A stretch of 64,000 nucleotides of DNA from DASXUX01 sp036504595 (GTDB taxonomy: Bacteria > Planctomycetota > SZUA-567 > H5-PLA8). The translations under genes were made by a program, and so were the position numbers. Location of the stretch: contig DASXUX010000089.1 of NCBI GenBank assembly GCA_036504595.1, forward strand, positions 6,221-70,220, given 5' to 3'. The notes below the pieces were generated by a model, which was not told the DNA's origin, ran no database searches, and saw only the letters and a list, made by a program, of their open reading frames with translations. Below, in pieces: positions 54,223-63,700 of this stretch (the stretch's first letter is position 1; each line of letters begins with the position of its first letter).

Positions 54223-55035
54223 ATGGGCATTCATTTCGGTTTCCAAACCTACACCTGGCAGATGTCGTACGAGAAATACCGCGGCCGCGTCGGCCACATC
54301 CTCGATATCACGCGCAAGGCATCGTTGGCTGGATTCGAGTCCGAAGTGTGCATGCTCGGCGATTACGAAAAGGCGCCGCAACGTTTGGCTGATGAACTAT
54401 CGCAGCGTGATCTGAAACTCGCCGCGATCTGTTACGTCGCGGATTGGCGTGGCGCGAAGGAGACCGACGCCGAACGCGCTGCGGCCGATCACACGATCCA
54501 GTACGTGAAGACGTTCCCCGGAACGCTTCTCGCTCTGTGCCAGATGCCCGGCAAAGACCGCAACGACCTGCGCGAGCGCCAAAACAACGCGCTGGCTTGC
54601 GTGAATGCCATCGCGCGCCGCGCGGCCGATCAGGGCATCGCGTCGGCGTTTCATCCGAACTCGCCGCCCGGTTCTGTCTTCCGCACGCAAGAAGATTACA
54701 ACCTGATGCTCTCCGGACTGGACGCGAAAGTCGTCGGATTCGTTCCTGACACCGGCCATATCGCGCGCGGCGGAATGGACCCGCTCACGCTGATGAAATC
54801 CTGCCGGCCGCTGATCAAGCACGTTCACTTCAAGGACATCTCCGCGCAAGGCGGCTGGGTTCCGATGGGCCAGGGCGTCACCCATTATCCGGCAATCGTC
54901 TCGTGGCTCGCCCAGACGAATTACGCCGGCTGGATCATGATCGAAGATGAGTCGCCAGACGCTCAAGTGGATCCCGACGCCGTCGCATTGGCCAACGGCC
55001 GCTATATCCACTCGCGTCTGCTGTCGTGTTGCTGA
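54223..55035 (+). CDS. Sugar phosphate isomerase/epimerase (xylose isomerase-like barrel)
   Basis: 270 residues forming one TIM barrel. Metal-ligand regions include SAFHPNSPPG, VGFVPDTGHIARGG, HVHFKDISAQGG and MIEDESPDAQ, the standard His/Asp/Glu set of the IolE/IolI-like family. It should isomerise or epimerise a sugar or inositol derivative in the cytosol. CAGGAG precedes the ATG. The preceding hydrolase gene is likely in the same transcript. Confidence 0.9.
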   Translation: MGIHFGFQTYTWQMSYEKYRGRVGHILDITRKASLAGFESEVCMLGDYEKAPQRLADELSQRDLKLAAICYVADWRGAKETDAERAAADHTIQYVKTFPGTLLALCQMPGKDRNDLRERQNNALACVNAIARRAADQGIASAFHPNSPPGSVFRTQEDYNLMLSGLDAKVVGFVPDTGHIARGGMDPLTLMKSCRPLIKHVHFKDISAQGGWVPMGQGVTHYPAIVSWLAQTNYAGWIMIEDESPDAQVDPDAVALANGRYIHSRLLSCC

Positions 55036-55056
55036 GCTTGCACGCGAAGTGACCGA

Positions 55057-55626
55057 TTAGCTTTCCCGCCGGTTGTCGTTGGGATTCGCGCTGGTTTCCG
55101 GCCGCCGCTTTTGCCTTTCCTTCAATCGGCGCGCGCGAAGCACGTCCTGGATGAACCTGGGGGTCTCGCCCAAGCCGGTGGGATCCTGCGCCGCCACGTA
55201 AACGATGACGCACGCGCCGAACACAACCAAGACGCAACTCGGAAGAACTTTCCACGCGCCAGGCAGAGCGATGATGGCCGTGACGCACGTGGCTGTTAAC
55301 AGTGTGACAGCCAGCAACTGCCCGAGTGAGTAGCGAGCGAAGAAAAACAGGATGACCAAGAAGTGCAGCGCCAACGAGAAAACAAGGCCCCATATGCTGA
55401 CGCACAATACAACGAAACTTGCCGTTACCGTTACTTCGATCAACGCATTGGGGCGAGGACTTCCGTGCCCGATGAATGTCCCTGAAAAGGGAGTCACGAG
55501 CGCCACGCCGAAAAAGCCAACGAGAAAAGGTATCGTGCAATTTCGCCGAAGTTTGCGCAGCAGCAGGCAGGCCTTCGCCGCCGCGGGATGTTGAGCCACC
55601 AGAGCATTCTGACGAAGATCGGCCAA
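55057..55626 (-). CDS. Hypothetical membrane protein
   Basis: 189 residues with four hydrophobic segments (IPFLVGFFGVALVTPF, ASFVVLCVSIWGLVFSLAL, FLVILFFFARY, LPSCVLVVFGACVIVYVAA) and a basic C-terminal tail (RRLKERQKRRPET). No family is recognised. A TTG at 55626 is chosen because GGAGG lies six bases before it; a GTG at 55647 lacks such a site. Confidence 0.6.
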   Translation of the reverse strand: MADLRQNALVAQHPAAAKACLLLRKLRRNCTIPFLVGFFGVALVTPFSGTFIGHGSPRPNALIEVTVTASFVVLCVSIWGLVFSLALHFLVILFFFARYSLGQLLAVTLLTATCVTAIIALPGAWKVLPSCVLVVFGACVIVYVAAQDPTGLGETPRFIQDVLRARRLKERQKRRPETSANPNDNRRES

Positions 55627-55712
55627 TGCGCGCCTCCGGCAACCCACGCCAGAGTAACGCTCGTGACGCTTCAGGCAAGCCTGCTAAGACGGCGCGGACA
55701 AGAGCCGTCCTT

Positions 55713-57467
55713 TCACCTTGCCCCAGCCATCTCGCGTGTGGCCGCTGGCAGCAGGTCCGCCAACCCGGGTTGTGCGCTGGCTGGAGCCTTGCCGGCGTGC
55801 GGGATCTGGTTGGTGCGTTCGTAGCACGTAGCCGGCTCGTACGGCATGCCCGCCGCCAGACGCCCGGCCTCTTTTCGCAGCTTCCAGTACACGAACGGCC
55901 CGAAGGCCCATCCGGCCAACCGCGCGCGCCAGCCGAAGAAGCGGTTGATCTCGCTGCGCGTTTCGGCGATCATTTTTGACGCCGGCGCCGAGTGCGCGTA
56001 CCAGCGAGCGGCCGCCCAAAGCATCGCCGAGTACTCAATGGCCACGGTCGCGCTTTCGTTCTCGAAGCGGCGCCGCAGCCGCGCGTCAGGATTGTTGTGA
56101 TAGCGCTCGTACCCGCGCAGCATCGTCCGGCCAAAGCGGATGATGCTCGGCCCGTTGAGCTCGAAATCCTTCTCGAACGCCTTGCGCAGGTATTCGGTTT
56201 CCATCCCGGGCGGGATGTGCGGATGTTTGTGCGCGAACTTGAGCTGGCCGTGCCAGTCCGGCGCATTTTCAAAATTCGGATCGACCAGCTTGCCTTCAGC
56301 CTCCAGTTTCTTGAACAGCGGCGTTCCGCCCAGCGGCGTGTAAAGCATGAACTGGTGGAAATCGGTGTTGTGGCTGACGGCGTAATCGAGCACATCGTCC
56401 AAATTCTCGGGCGTGTGTTCTTCCAGCCCGATGATGCTGCTGCCCAGAATCCGGATGCCGTGCGACTGCAGTTCGGTGACCAGCGCGTGCGTGTCGATGC
56501 CCGACAGCTTGGCGTACTGGCTCTTGCGCCCTTCCAGCCCCATCCAGACCCACGACACGCCCAAGCCGACCAGTTCCTCGATCTTGTAAGACTTCAGCAC
56601 CCCCGCCGAACTGAATACATACAGCGACCAGGCCTTGTCGTGCTGGCGCATCAGTTCCAGCAGGCGCAGTGCGCGCTTGCGGTGAAGCAGGAAGTTTTCG
56701 TCCATCACGAAGAACGAATGCACCTGCAGATCGCGCTCCAGTTCCACCATCACGTCGAAGAGTTCGTCGCCGGTGTCGAAGAAATTGGCGAACTTTCCCT
56801 TGCCGCCGAACATCGCGGAGGTGGAACAGAAATCGCAGCCGAGCGGACAGCCGACGGAAGGGATTAGCGTCGCGGCCACGTCACCGGGCTTCTCGCGCAA
56901 GTTCACACCCATCGTGCGGGCATTGAATCCGGCCAGAACTTTCGGGTGGCGGATGGGCCGGTTCTCGTCCTCGCCCAGGTAGCGGCGGAACCAGCGCACG
57001 CCTTCGCCCAGGACGACATGGTCCGCATCGATTCGCTTTCGGACGTTCGGCAGATTCGCGACGTGCCCGCCAATGACGATCTGCGCCTGCGGCTGGTGCT
57101 GGCGGATCAAGCGGCACATCTCGATCACTTTCAGATAATTCGGCTGAATCGCGCTGATGCCGATGATGTCGAACGGCCGCGCTCGAATTTCCTCGATGAA
57201 GCGCTCCCGTGTCGGGAAATCGAGGAGCGTGCACGGAGCATCGATGTTGGCTTGAATCAGCATCAGGCCGAACGAGCGATGGAACATCCGCAGCGAAAAG
57301 ACGCCCTGCATGCGCGTGACTTGGTTATGGTAAAGCTCCATCGGATTGATGGCGCGACTGCCGAATGCGTCGTCTTGCGCGAACGGACCGAAAACGCTGC
57401 AGAGCAGGACTCGCGCTCGATCTCCAAGCGGATGCTGCAAGCAGGCACTGGGTTGCAGAGTTGTCAT
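55713..57467 (-). CDS. B12-binding radical SAM protein
   Basis: 584 residues. N-terminal cobalamin-binding-like Rossmann domain (about 80-190; FDIIGISAIQPNYLKVIEMC, QIVIGGHVANLPNVRK), then a radical SAM barrel with the cluster motif GCPLGCDFCSTS (CxxxCxxC) and WVWMGLEGRKSQY, IRILGSSIIGLEEHTPE. Such enzymes methylate or otherwise modify unactivated carbon; the substrate is not deducible. The C-terminal 120 residues are helical and specific to this subgroup. No neighbouring biosynthetic genes point to a product. The ATG at 57467 follows a TTG in frame. Confidence 0.9.
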   Translation of the reverse strand: MTTLQPSACLQHPLGDRARVLLCSVFGPFAQDDAFGSRAINPMELYHNQVTRMQGVFSLRMFHRSFGLMLIQANIDAPCTLLDFPTRERFIEEIRARPFDIIGISAIQPNYLKVIEMCRLIRQHQPQAQIVIGGHVANLPNVRKRIDADHVVLGEGVRWFRRYLGEDENRPIRHPKVLAGFNARTMGVNLREKPGDVAATLIPSVGCPLGCDFCSTSAMFGGKGKFANFFDTGDELFDVMVELERDLQVHSFFVMDENFLLHRKRALRLLELMRQHDKAWSLYVFSSAGVLKSYKIEELVGLGVSWVWMGLEGRKSQYAKLSGIDTHALVTELQSHGIRILGSSIIGLEEHTPENLDDVLDYAVSHNTDFHQFMLYTPLGGTPLFKKLEAEGKLVDPNFENAPDWHGQLKFAHKHPHIPPGMETEYLRKAFEKDFELNGPSIIRFGRTMLRGYERYHNNPDARLRRRFENESATVAIEYSAMLWAAARWYAHSAPASKMIAETRSEINRFFGWRARLAGWAFGPFVYWKLRKEAGRLAAGMPYEPATCYERTNQIPHAGKAPASAQPGLADLLPAATREMAGAR

Positions 57468-57743
57468 CAAATCGATTTACCCGGGGGAACCTTGGTTAAA
57501 GAACACGTGACGATCTGCACCCTGAACGCGCACGGGGTCTGCCGCTCAACCGCTCAGAGGCACTTTCCAAGTGCGGGTTTGCCGCCCCAGGAAAGACGGA
57601 TAGCCCAAACGGCAAAGTCACTTTGGGAAAAGGCTATCGAGGGAAATAGTCTAGTCCAAATGAAATGCTTTGCAAGGTTATGACTTTTGAACTTCCCGAC
57701 ATGCATCCCGGATATATACTTCCGCAAAACGCGAGGATCGACT

Positions 57744-58211
57744 GTGCCGCGAATTATCTCACCGAAGATACCGGTCAAAACCAGGCTGACCCTTCTGGAT
57801 GAAGAGGTCGTCCAGGGCGAGTTGTTCGTCGCCGCGGCCTCCCCGCACCACCCCGGCGCCGAGACGCTGCTCGAACTCTTGAACGACAACACGCGCAGTT
57901 TCCTGCCGTTCCAGACTTCTGACGGAATGCTGCTGCTGAACCGCACCGCCATCCGCACCGTCGATTTCGAGTCGCCCGAACTGCTCGCCGTTTTCACGCG
58001 GCCGGACAACGATTGCATTTACGCGCTGACCGTCGTCCTGCGTACGGGCGAGCCCGCCGAATTCCAGGGCTTCTGCTACACGGGCGAACTGCGCCCCGAA
58101 GGCCAGCGCCCCATCGATCTTCTCAATTCGCCGGACATGTTCCTGCTGCTCTATAGCAACGAGCGCATGCTGTTGGTGAACAAAAACGCGATCAGCCATG
58201 CATTGGTGTAG
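57744..58211 (+). CDS. Hypothetical protein
   Basis: About 155 residues from a GTG preceded by GAGGATC; an ATG at 57687 would add 19 residues. Predominantly beta with LTLLDEEVVQGELFVAAAS and SERMLLVNKNAISHA-like strands; no signal or membrane segment. I do not recognise the family. It lies between a radical SAM gene and a response regulator gene and is convergent with the latter. Confidence 0.65.
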   Translation: MPRIISPKIPVKTRLTLLDEEVVQGELFVAAASPHHPGAETLLELLNDNTRSFLPFQTSDGMLLLNRTAIRTVDFESPELLAVFTRPDNDCIYALTVVLRTGEPAEFQGFCYTGELRPEGQRPIDLLNSPDMFLLLYSNERMLLVNKNAISHALV

Positions 58212-58228
58212 CGGAGAGGTGGCCGCGG

Positions 58229-58612
58229 TCAGCCCTGCAACGCGTTGCCGACAATATTGATCAGATCTTCTGCTCGGAATGGCTTGTGCAGAAACGCCGC
58301 GTTCTTGCCCGGCTGGATCGGCGCCTTATCAGTATAGCCCGACATAAAAATAATCTTCAAGTTGGGCGCGCCCGCTAACAGAATATTGGCCAAGTCCCGC
58401 CCGCTCATCTTCGGCATCACGATATCGGTTAAGACCAGATCGATCGAGTCCTTCTCCTTTTCATAGATGAGAACCGCGTCGCTGCAGCCGTGAGCCTCTA
58501 GCACTCGATAGCCGGCCCGGAGCAGCATCTCGCGCGCCACCGTGCGAACGCCGCTATCATCGTCAACAACAAGGATGGTCTTCTGTGAGGGCGTCGGCGC
58601 GTCAGATTCCAT
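58229..58612 (-). CDS. Single-domain response regulator (CheY-like)
   Basis: 127 residues, only a receiver domain. ILVVDDDSGVRTVAREML supplies the acidic pocket, the phospho-acceptor Asp is in LVLTDIVMPKMSG, then FMSGYTD and the conserved Lys in AAFLHKPF. No output domain, so it must act through protein contacts. The ATG at 58612 is chosen because the receiver fold begins shortly after it. No cognate histidine kinase is adjacent. Confidence 0.92.
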   Translation of the reverse strand: MESDAPTPSQKTILVVDDDSGVRTVAREMLLRAGYRVLEAHGCSDAVLIYEKEKDSIDLVLTDIVMPKMSGRDLANILLAGAPNLKIIFMSGYTDKAPIQPGKNAAFLHKPFRAEDLINIVGNALQG

Positions 58613-58687
58613 GACGCCCACATTCTGCCCATATGGCAGACAAAAGCAAAAACTAAATGCGCGCACCCCCAGAGAAGGTGGCCAAAA

Positions 58688-58724
58688 GAGCACGCCAGAA
58701 CTGCATCACAATTCTGGCGTGCTC
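58688..58724 (-). terminator. Strong hairpin, likely terminator of the DUF4340 operon
   Basis: GAGCACGCCAGAA and TTCTGGCGTGCTC form a perfect 13-bp stem around an 11-base loop, 20 bases after the DUF4340 stop. On the minus strand it is followed by TTTT. Confidence 0.75.
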
Positions 58725-58744
58725 GAAATCCTGTCGAAAGCCGT

Positions 58745-59980
58745 TTACTTCTTCTCTTCGATCTTCGGTTCCGGCTGCTTGACCACGGCTGGCGGCACAA
58801 CCGGCTTCTTCTCGGCTTCAATCTTCGCCGGCGGAGGCGGAATTGGCGCTTCGGCTTTCTTCTCAGCCTTCGGCAGCGTGGGCATCGGGGGCGTGACGGG
58901 CGGATGCGCTGGCGGCATGCCCGGCGACATTCCCGGGGGCATTCCGGGCGGCATTCCGGCGGAACCTTCGGGCTTCTTCTCTTCGTCCTTCTTCTTCAGG
59001 TCCTTGGTGATGTTCTCGTAGACGTACTTGTAGACCTTGTACGGATCGGGCTTGCCGGCAACGCTGACCAGCACGTCATCGCCGTCGATCTTGCCAAACG
59101 TGATCGTCTGCTCGCTGCCGTCCTTCAGCCGCAGTTTCACCTTTGCGGTCGGCTTGTCGAAGCCGCGATCTTTTTCCGGCACCGTGTCCGCGTAGCTCTT
59201 CACGTTCAGCGTCGCCAGGGTGGAACAGATGCTGCCCACGTTGCTGTCGTCGGCCGCGGCGCCTTCGGGCTCGGTGATCCACCAGATCGGTTTCTCGCTC
59301 GGCTTCAGCTCTTCCTTGGGCTTGAGCGGTTCTTTGCTGCCGGGCAGAACCTTCTGCACCCGAGTGACCTCGTTGCCCTTTTTGATGGCGATATCAATAA
59401 TGTCGTCGCTGGTCAGATTCAAAACCTTCAAGTCGTAGAAGTACGCGGCATCCAGAATTCGAGCGTCCTTCTCGGTCTTCATGCCGGCATCGGTGTCTAA
59501 ACCTTTGTCAACTTCGTAGACCGGACCGCCCGCCTCGGTCTGCACGAAGCACTTGGAATACTCAACGTTCTTCCCTAGAAACAGGGTCGTCTTGCCCACG
59601 TCGCTCTCGGCAACCAGTTCGGTGCGGCTCGCCGGACCCTTCTCTTCAAGGTCAAACGTCTTCAGCGCCGCTTTGCGCGAATTTTCCACCTTCGCATCGC
59701 GAATGTTGTTCAGCAGCGTGGTGACGCGATCGGTCTGAGCCGGCCGGTCTTTCTGGCTCGTCATGACCCAGTTCTTGTCCTTCTTCTGCAGCTTGATCTC
59801 GACGTCTCCCTTCTTGATGGAGACCGTCTTGATGCTGTCCGGCACGAAGGTCTTCACCAGCGGCGCGTTGGAATTGATCGCCGTGGAGACTTTCGGCCGG
59901 TCGCCGGAGACCAGGAATACCGCAGCGACAAGTACCGCGCAGATTCCGACAAGAATGACAATGATGTTTGGTTTGATCAT
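58745..59980 (-). CDS. DUF4340 domain protein of a gliding-type ABC cassette
   Basis: 411 residues. One N-terminal membrane anchor (IIVILVGICAVLVAAVFLV), then a DUF4340-type repeat structure in which short strands such as DSIKTVSIKKGDVEIKLQK and DDIIDIAIKKGNEV recur. The C-terminal 100 residues are low-complexity: repeated GMPP units then KAEKK/Pro-rich. ATGA overlap with the preceding GldG-like gene shows coupling. Function is unknown; it accompanies GldF/GldG homologues in many genomes and probably forms an extracytoplasmic part of the complex. Confidence 0.88.
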   Translation of the reverse strand: MIKPNIIVILVGICAVLVAAVFLVSGDRPKVSTAINSNAPLVKTFVPDSIKTVSIKKGDVEIKLQKKDKNWVMTSQKDRPAQTDRVTTLLNNIRDAKVENSRKAALKTFDLEEKGPASRTELVAESDVGKTTLFLGKNVEYSKCFVQTEAGGPVYEVDKGLDTDAGMKTEKDARILDAAYFYDLKVLNLTSDDIIDIAIKKGNEVTRVQKVLPGSKEPLKPKEELKPSEKPIWWITEPEGAAADDSNVGSICSTLATLNVKSYADTVPEKDRGFDKPTAKVKLRLKDGSEQTITFGKIDGDDVLVSVAGKPDPYKVYKYVYENITKDLKKKDEEKKPEGSAGMPPGMPPGMSPGMPPAHPPVTPPMPTLPKAEKKAEAPIPPPPAKIEAEKKPVVPPAVVKQPEPKIEEKK

Positions 59981-61728
59981 GGCGTGAAGCTCGAAGGTCC
60001 TGAGGTTTGTGCGAATTGCCGTTCGTAACGAACTTGCGTGCGGCGCCGATAGAGCATCCGCACCAGCGCAACGACTGCCACAAGGATGGGCATGCAGCCG
60101 ACAAGCATCCACTTCGTGAAGCGGCGCTTGGCGTCGTTTTCTGGACCTGCGAGACCGCTCAGGCCGCGCGTTTCGTACTGCTTGACCCGCAGGTTGATCA
60201 GGTCGTCGCTGCCCAAGCCGCAGGTGTTCGTGATGTTCGCCAGCAGGAAGATGTTGCTCTGAAGTTCGCGGCCCAGGTTCTGATCCATCAGATAGGTGGA
60301 GTTGAACGCGTCCGGGGCCGAGCAGATCAACAGCCGGCCGGGTGCTTTCTTGATGGCCGCCGTATCGGCCTTCTTGTCGTCTTTCTTCTCGTCCTTCTTG
60401 TCTTCCGGCTTGTCGCCACCGGTCCACGCCGGCGCGGGCTTGCCTTCGTAGGGGAAGGGGAACTGGCCTTCCATCGCGACAAAGATGACCTTGCTGCCAT
60501 CCGTCTGCTGCGTGGCGTCGTCATAGCGGCCGTTCTTATCGGGATCAAACGTGTCGCTGTAGGGAACCGACCAGCTCTGGTTCGATGTCTTCGCCAGCAC
60601 GCTCGCTGTCAGTCCATTCTTGGCAGCCAGCTCTTTGTCGAGCTTGATCTCCGACGGGAAGGGCATCACCAAGCCCGGCATCAAGCGCGTCAGCACCGAC
60701 TGCTGGTCGATGTTCTCGGCTTTGATCTTGACGAAGAACGGCAGCCGCACGCGCGTGCGCTGGCCCGTGAACATCTGCACAAGCTGGAATTCAAGATTCG
60801 ACTTGTCGGCGACGAAATTGTCATTAAACGTCACGCCGCATTCGCGCAGGTAGTCCTCAAGCCCGCTGGGCGACTTCTCCGCCCGCCAGCCGAAGTCCCG
60901 GCCGATCTTGAACGGGCTGGCCAGGAGCAGCACCTTGCCGCCGCTGGCGAGATATTTCGCGACTTCATAACGCTGACGATCATTGAGCGATTTCGGGCGG
61001 ACGAGCACCAGCAGCGCCGTTTCCGGCGGGATGTTGTTGCCTTCGGTGATCTCCACCGGCTTGATGTCGAACTTCTTGCCATCTTCGAACTGCCCGGCCG
61101 CGATCCACTCGTATCCGGTCCCTGGCGGACGCTGCCCCATCATCGGCTGCTGGGGCGGCGGCGTAGGAGCCATAATTGCGATGACTGGTTTCTTGTCCTT
61201 GCCAATCGTCATCTCGACCAACTGGCTGCCCAGCGCGTACTCGAGTTGCTCCGGATCGCCAATCCCCGGAATCTTCCCCTTCGGCCGGTCCTGGTACGTG
61301 ATCTCGATGCCCGAGTAAATCTTTGAAATGCTCAGTTGGTCTTTATTGAATTCCTGGTAATCGTGCTCAAAGCCCTCTTTCTGCAGCCGGTCGCGGAGTT
61401 CCTTATCCGTCGTCGGATCGACGATCTGCAGTTCGACCTTGCCCTTTGCGGCCGTCTCGATTTCACGAAGCTTGTCCAGAATATCGCGCTTGCGGCTGTC
61501 GAAAGACGGCGGCACCTGCGTCAGCGTGTAGTAAGTGAGGATCGCCGGGTCTTCCAGACGGTTGAGAATGTTACGGAACGAACTGCTGACGCTGTACTTG
61601 CCTTCGCTGGTCAGGTCGATGCGGCCGAATTTGCGGTCCGCCAGCAGATTGGCCGTCACCGTAATCACCGCAGCCACTACGATCGCAGCGAGGACTACGG
61701 AATCTCGTGTGTTCTTGTTCGTCGCCAT
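59977..61728 (-). CDS. GldG-like ABC transporter-associated protein
   Basis: 583 residues. Membrane helices at both ends (VVLAAIVVAAVITVTANLL and WMLVGCMPILVAVVALVRML) enclose a large extracytoplasmic domain of the GldG/ABC-2-associated family (YSVSSSFRNILNRLEDPAILT, VEMTIGKDKKPVIAIMA, EVAKYLASGGKVLLLASPF). A Lys/Asp-rich low-complexity insert (about 450-475) is present. No ribosome binding site is visible; instead a period-7 repeat occupies the 48 bases before the ATG. It acts with the permease and ATPase encoded upstream. Confidence 0.88.
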   Translation of the reverse strand: MATNKNTRDSVVLAAIVVAAVITVTANLLADRKFGRIDLTSEGKYSVSSSFRNILNRLEDPAILTYYTLTQVPPSFDSRKRDILDKLREIETAAKGKVELQIVDPTTDKELRDRLQKEGFEHDYQEFNKDQLSISKIYSGIEITYQDRPKGKIPGIGDPEQLEYALGSQLVEMTIGKDKKPVIAIMAPTPPPQQPMMGQRPPGTGYEWIAAGQFEDGKKFDIKPVEITEGNNIPPETALLVLVRPKSLNDRQRYEVAKYLASGGKVLLLASPFKIGRDFGWRAEKSPSGLEDYLRECGVTFNDNFVADKSNLEFQLVQMFTGQRTRVRLPFFVKIKAENIDQQSVLTRLMPGLVMPFPSEIKLDKELAAKNGLTASVLAKTSNQSWSVPYSDTFDPDKNGRYDDATQQTDGSKVIFVAMEGQFPFPYEGKPAPAWTGGDKPEDKKDEKKDDKKADTAAIKKAPGRLLICSAPDAFNSTYLMDQNLGRELQSNIFLLANITNTCGLGSDDLINLRVKQYETRGLSGLAGPENDAKRRFTKWMLVGCMPILVAVVALVRMLYRRRTQVRYERQFAQTSGPSSFTP

Positions 61729-61730
61729 TT

Positions 61731-61765
61731 GAGTCTTGAGTCCTGAGGCTTGAGGCTTGAGTTCT
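61731..61765. repeat. Period-7 tandem repeat in an operon spacer
   Basis: Units GAGTCTT, GAGTCCT, GAGGCTT, GAGGCTT, GAGTTCT between the permease and GldG-like genes. Confidence 0.88.
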
Positions 61766-61776
61766 CCCCGTATCCG

Positions 61777-62496
61777 TTAGCGCCGGCGTTCAATGACCAA
61801 CACATTCAGGAACAGGAAAAAGCCGGTAATTGTCAGTGCGTAAATCACATCGCGGCTGTCCACCACGCCGCGGCAGATGCTTTCGAAATGGTAGTCCACG
61901 CCAAAGCGCTGCACGGTGCTGGCCAGAGCCGGGCTCGTCTCTTTGATCCAGTCCAGCACCGGCTGATGACCCATCAGGAAGAAGATGAAGTTGATCGAAA
62001 TGCCGATCACGAACGCCACGATCTGGTCGCTGGTCAGGCTGGACGCAAACGCGCCGATCGAAAGATAAATCATGCCCAGCATGGTCGCGCCGAGATAGCC
62101 GCCGATGATCGGGCCCATGTCCGGCTTGCCCAGGATGCGTAGCGTGATCGGCAGAATGGCGGTCGCCGCCAACGTGAAAATGATGAACAGCAGCCCGGCA
62201 AAATACTTGCCTAACACCGCTTGAGCGCTGGTCACCGGCATGGTCATCAGGAATTCCATCGTGCCCAGCTTGCGCTCTTCGGCCCACAGCCGCATCGAGA
62301 TCGCCGGCACGAAGAACAGGAAGAAGATCGGCAGCAGGCCAAAGTACCCGCGCATCTCCGCCGTGCCCTGCATGAACAGCGTGCTGACATAAAACCAGCA
62401 CGTCAGCAGCAGAAAGAACGCCATGAAGACGTAACCGATCGGCGTATTGAAATACGCGCTCAGTTCACGCCGTAAGATGCTGATTGTTGCGCCCAT
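61777..62496 (-). CDS. ABC-2 type permease (GldF-like)
   Basis: 239 residues with six hydrophobic segments, a typical ABC-2 permease. ILRRELSAYFNTPIGYVFM at the N-terminus and MRLWAEERKLGTMEFLMTMP (coupling-helix region) match the GldF/NosY-like group. Lies between the ATPase and GldG-like genes on the same strand. Transported substrate is unknown. Confidence 0.9.
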   Translation of the reverse strand: MGATISILRRELSAYFNTPIGYVFMAFFLLLTCWFYVSTLFMQGTAEMRGYFGLLPIFFLFFVPAISMRLWAEERKLGTMEFLMTMPVTSAQAVLGKYFAGLLFIIFTLAATAILPITLRILGKPDMGPIIGGYLGATMLGMIYLSIGAFASSLTSDQIVAFVIGISINFIFFLMGHQPVLDWIKETSPALASTVQRFGVDYHFESICRGVVDSRDVIYALTITGFFLFLNVLVIERRR

Positions 62497-62515
62497 TTTT
62501 CAGTCCTGTGTAAAG

Positions 62516-62545
62516 GCTTGAGACTTGAGGCTTGAGACTTGAGGA
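62516..62545. repeat. Period-7 tandem repeat (GGCTTGA/GACTTGA)
   Basis: Units GGCTTGA, GACTTGA, GGCTTGA, GACTTGA in the spacer between the ATPase and permease genes. Confidence 0.88.
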
Positions 62546-62665
62546 ACAACCTGCTGCTGCACCAGATCTCAACTGCCCCGTATTCTCGTCTCCTTTTTTG
62601 TTGCCGGAACTGTCCCAAAGCTTCAGGCGCTGAGTCTTCAGCTTGAGGCGCCGCTGTTTCGCAGT

Positions 62666-62694
62666 GCCTCAAGCCTCAGGGCTCAAGCCTCAAG
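62666..62694. repeat. Period-7 tandem repeat, inverted partner of 62516-62545
   Basis: Units GCCTCAA, GCCTCAG, GGCTCAA, GCCTCAA. It is the complement of the GGCTTGA type and runs into the stop codon region of the ATPase gene. Confidence 0.85.
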
Positions 62695-63700
62695 CCTTCC
62701 CCTTCAGTTGCTCGTGCCCGGTGACCTTCAGGAAGGCATCTTCCAGCGTCAGCGCTTCGACCCGGATTTCCTGCACCGTCCAGTCGCGATCCTTGCACAG
62801 CTTGTAGAGCTTTTCGCTGGTCGCCATCGCGTCGGAACTCACGCCGTCCGCGTGCATGCGCAGGTTGCATTCCATCCAGCCGGTGGAGCCGGCCTCCGTG
62901 CCGGCTGGCAGCCGCTGCACGTTGACGCCGACGACCGAATCCAGGGCCGCCAGCACGCCTTCGACTTCCAGCGACGTCGGTCCCTTGATCCGCGCCAGAA
63001 TCTTCTGTTCCTTGCCGAACTGCGCTTTGAGCTGGCTGGGCGCGCCGTCGGCCGCGAGTTTTCCGCGATTGATGATGATGGCGCGATTACAGACCGCCTC
63101 GACTTCCTGCATGATGTGCGTGGAGAAGAAGACCGTCTTCGTCTTGCCCACTTCCATGATCAGCTTGCGAATTTCGATGATCTGAATCGGATCGAGGCCG
63201 CTGGTCGGTTCGTCGAGGATCAGCAAATCCGGATCGTGCAGAACGGCCTGCGCCAGACCCACGCGCTGGCGGAAGCCGCGGGATAGCGTGCCGATCGGCG
63301 CCATGTACTTGGGCTGCAATCCGCACGCGGCCACGGCCCAATCGATACGTTCGCGGCTCTTGGCGGCGGGGAGCCCGCGCACCCGCCCGACGAACTGCAG
63401 GTATTCCTTGACGCGCATCTCGGTATAGAGCGGCGCGTTTTCAGGCAAGTACCCGATATGCCGGCGCACTTCGACCGGATCGGCATCGATGGAAATCCCC
63501 GCGACCTGCGCCGTGCCGCCGTCGGCGACCAGGTAGCAGGTGAGGACCTTCATCGTCGTGGACTTGCCGGCGCCGTTGGGGCCCAGCAATCCGACGATCT
63601 CCCCGCGCTTGACCTGGAAGGTCAGATCATCGACTGCGCGCAAGGGGCCGTAGGTTTTAACAAGGTGACTGACATCGACGAGCGTGTCTGCTGCGCTCAT
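62690..63700 (-). CDS. ABC transporter ATPase (GldA/NatA-like)
   Basis: 336 residues. Walker A GPNGAGKST, signature region TLSRGFRQRVGLAQA, Walker B LLILDEPTSGLDP and the switch His in VFFSTHIMQE are all present. A C-terminal domain of about 110 residues follows, interrupted by an in-frame REP-like repeat (residues about 264-273). It energises the GldF-like permease. The ATG at 63700 is chosen because the ATPase fold begins there; the open frame upstream is repeat-rich. Confidence 0.93.
   Translation of the reverse strand: MSAADTLVDVSHLVKTYGPLRAVDDLTFQVKRGEIVGLLGPNGAGKSTTMKVLTCYLVADGGTAQVAGISIDADPVEVRRHIGYLPENAPLYTEMRVKEYLQFVGRVRGLPAAKSRERIDWAVAACGLQPKYMAPIGTLSRGFRQRVGLAQAVLHDPDLLILDEPTSGLDPIQIIEIRKLIMEVGKTKTVFFSTHIMQEVEAVCNRAIIINRGKLAADGAPSQLKAQFGKEQKILARIKGPTSLEVEGVLAALDSVVGVNVQRLPAGTEAGSTGWMECNLRMHADGVSSDAMATSEKLYKLCKDRDWTVQEIRVEALTLEDAFLKVTGHEQLKGKA
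62883..62911. repeat. In-frame REP-like repeat in the ATPase gene
   Basis: GTGGAGCCGGCCTCCGTGCC encodes LPAGTEAGST in the C-terminal domain; same family as 9654-9699. Confidence 0.85.

Noticed and set aside
60007..61326. Plus-strand ORF of 439 codons
   Set aside because: Antisense to the GldG-like gene, without ribosome binding site or domain.
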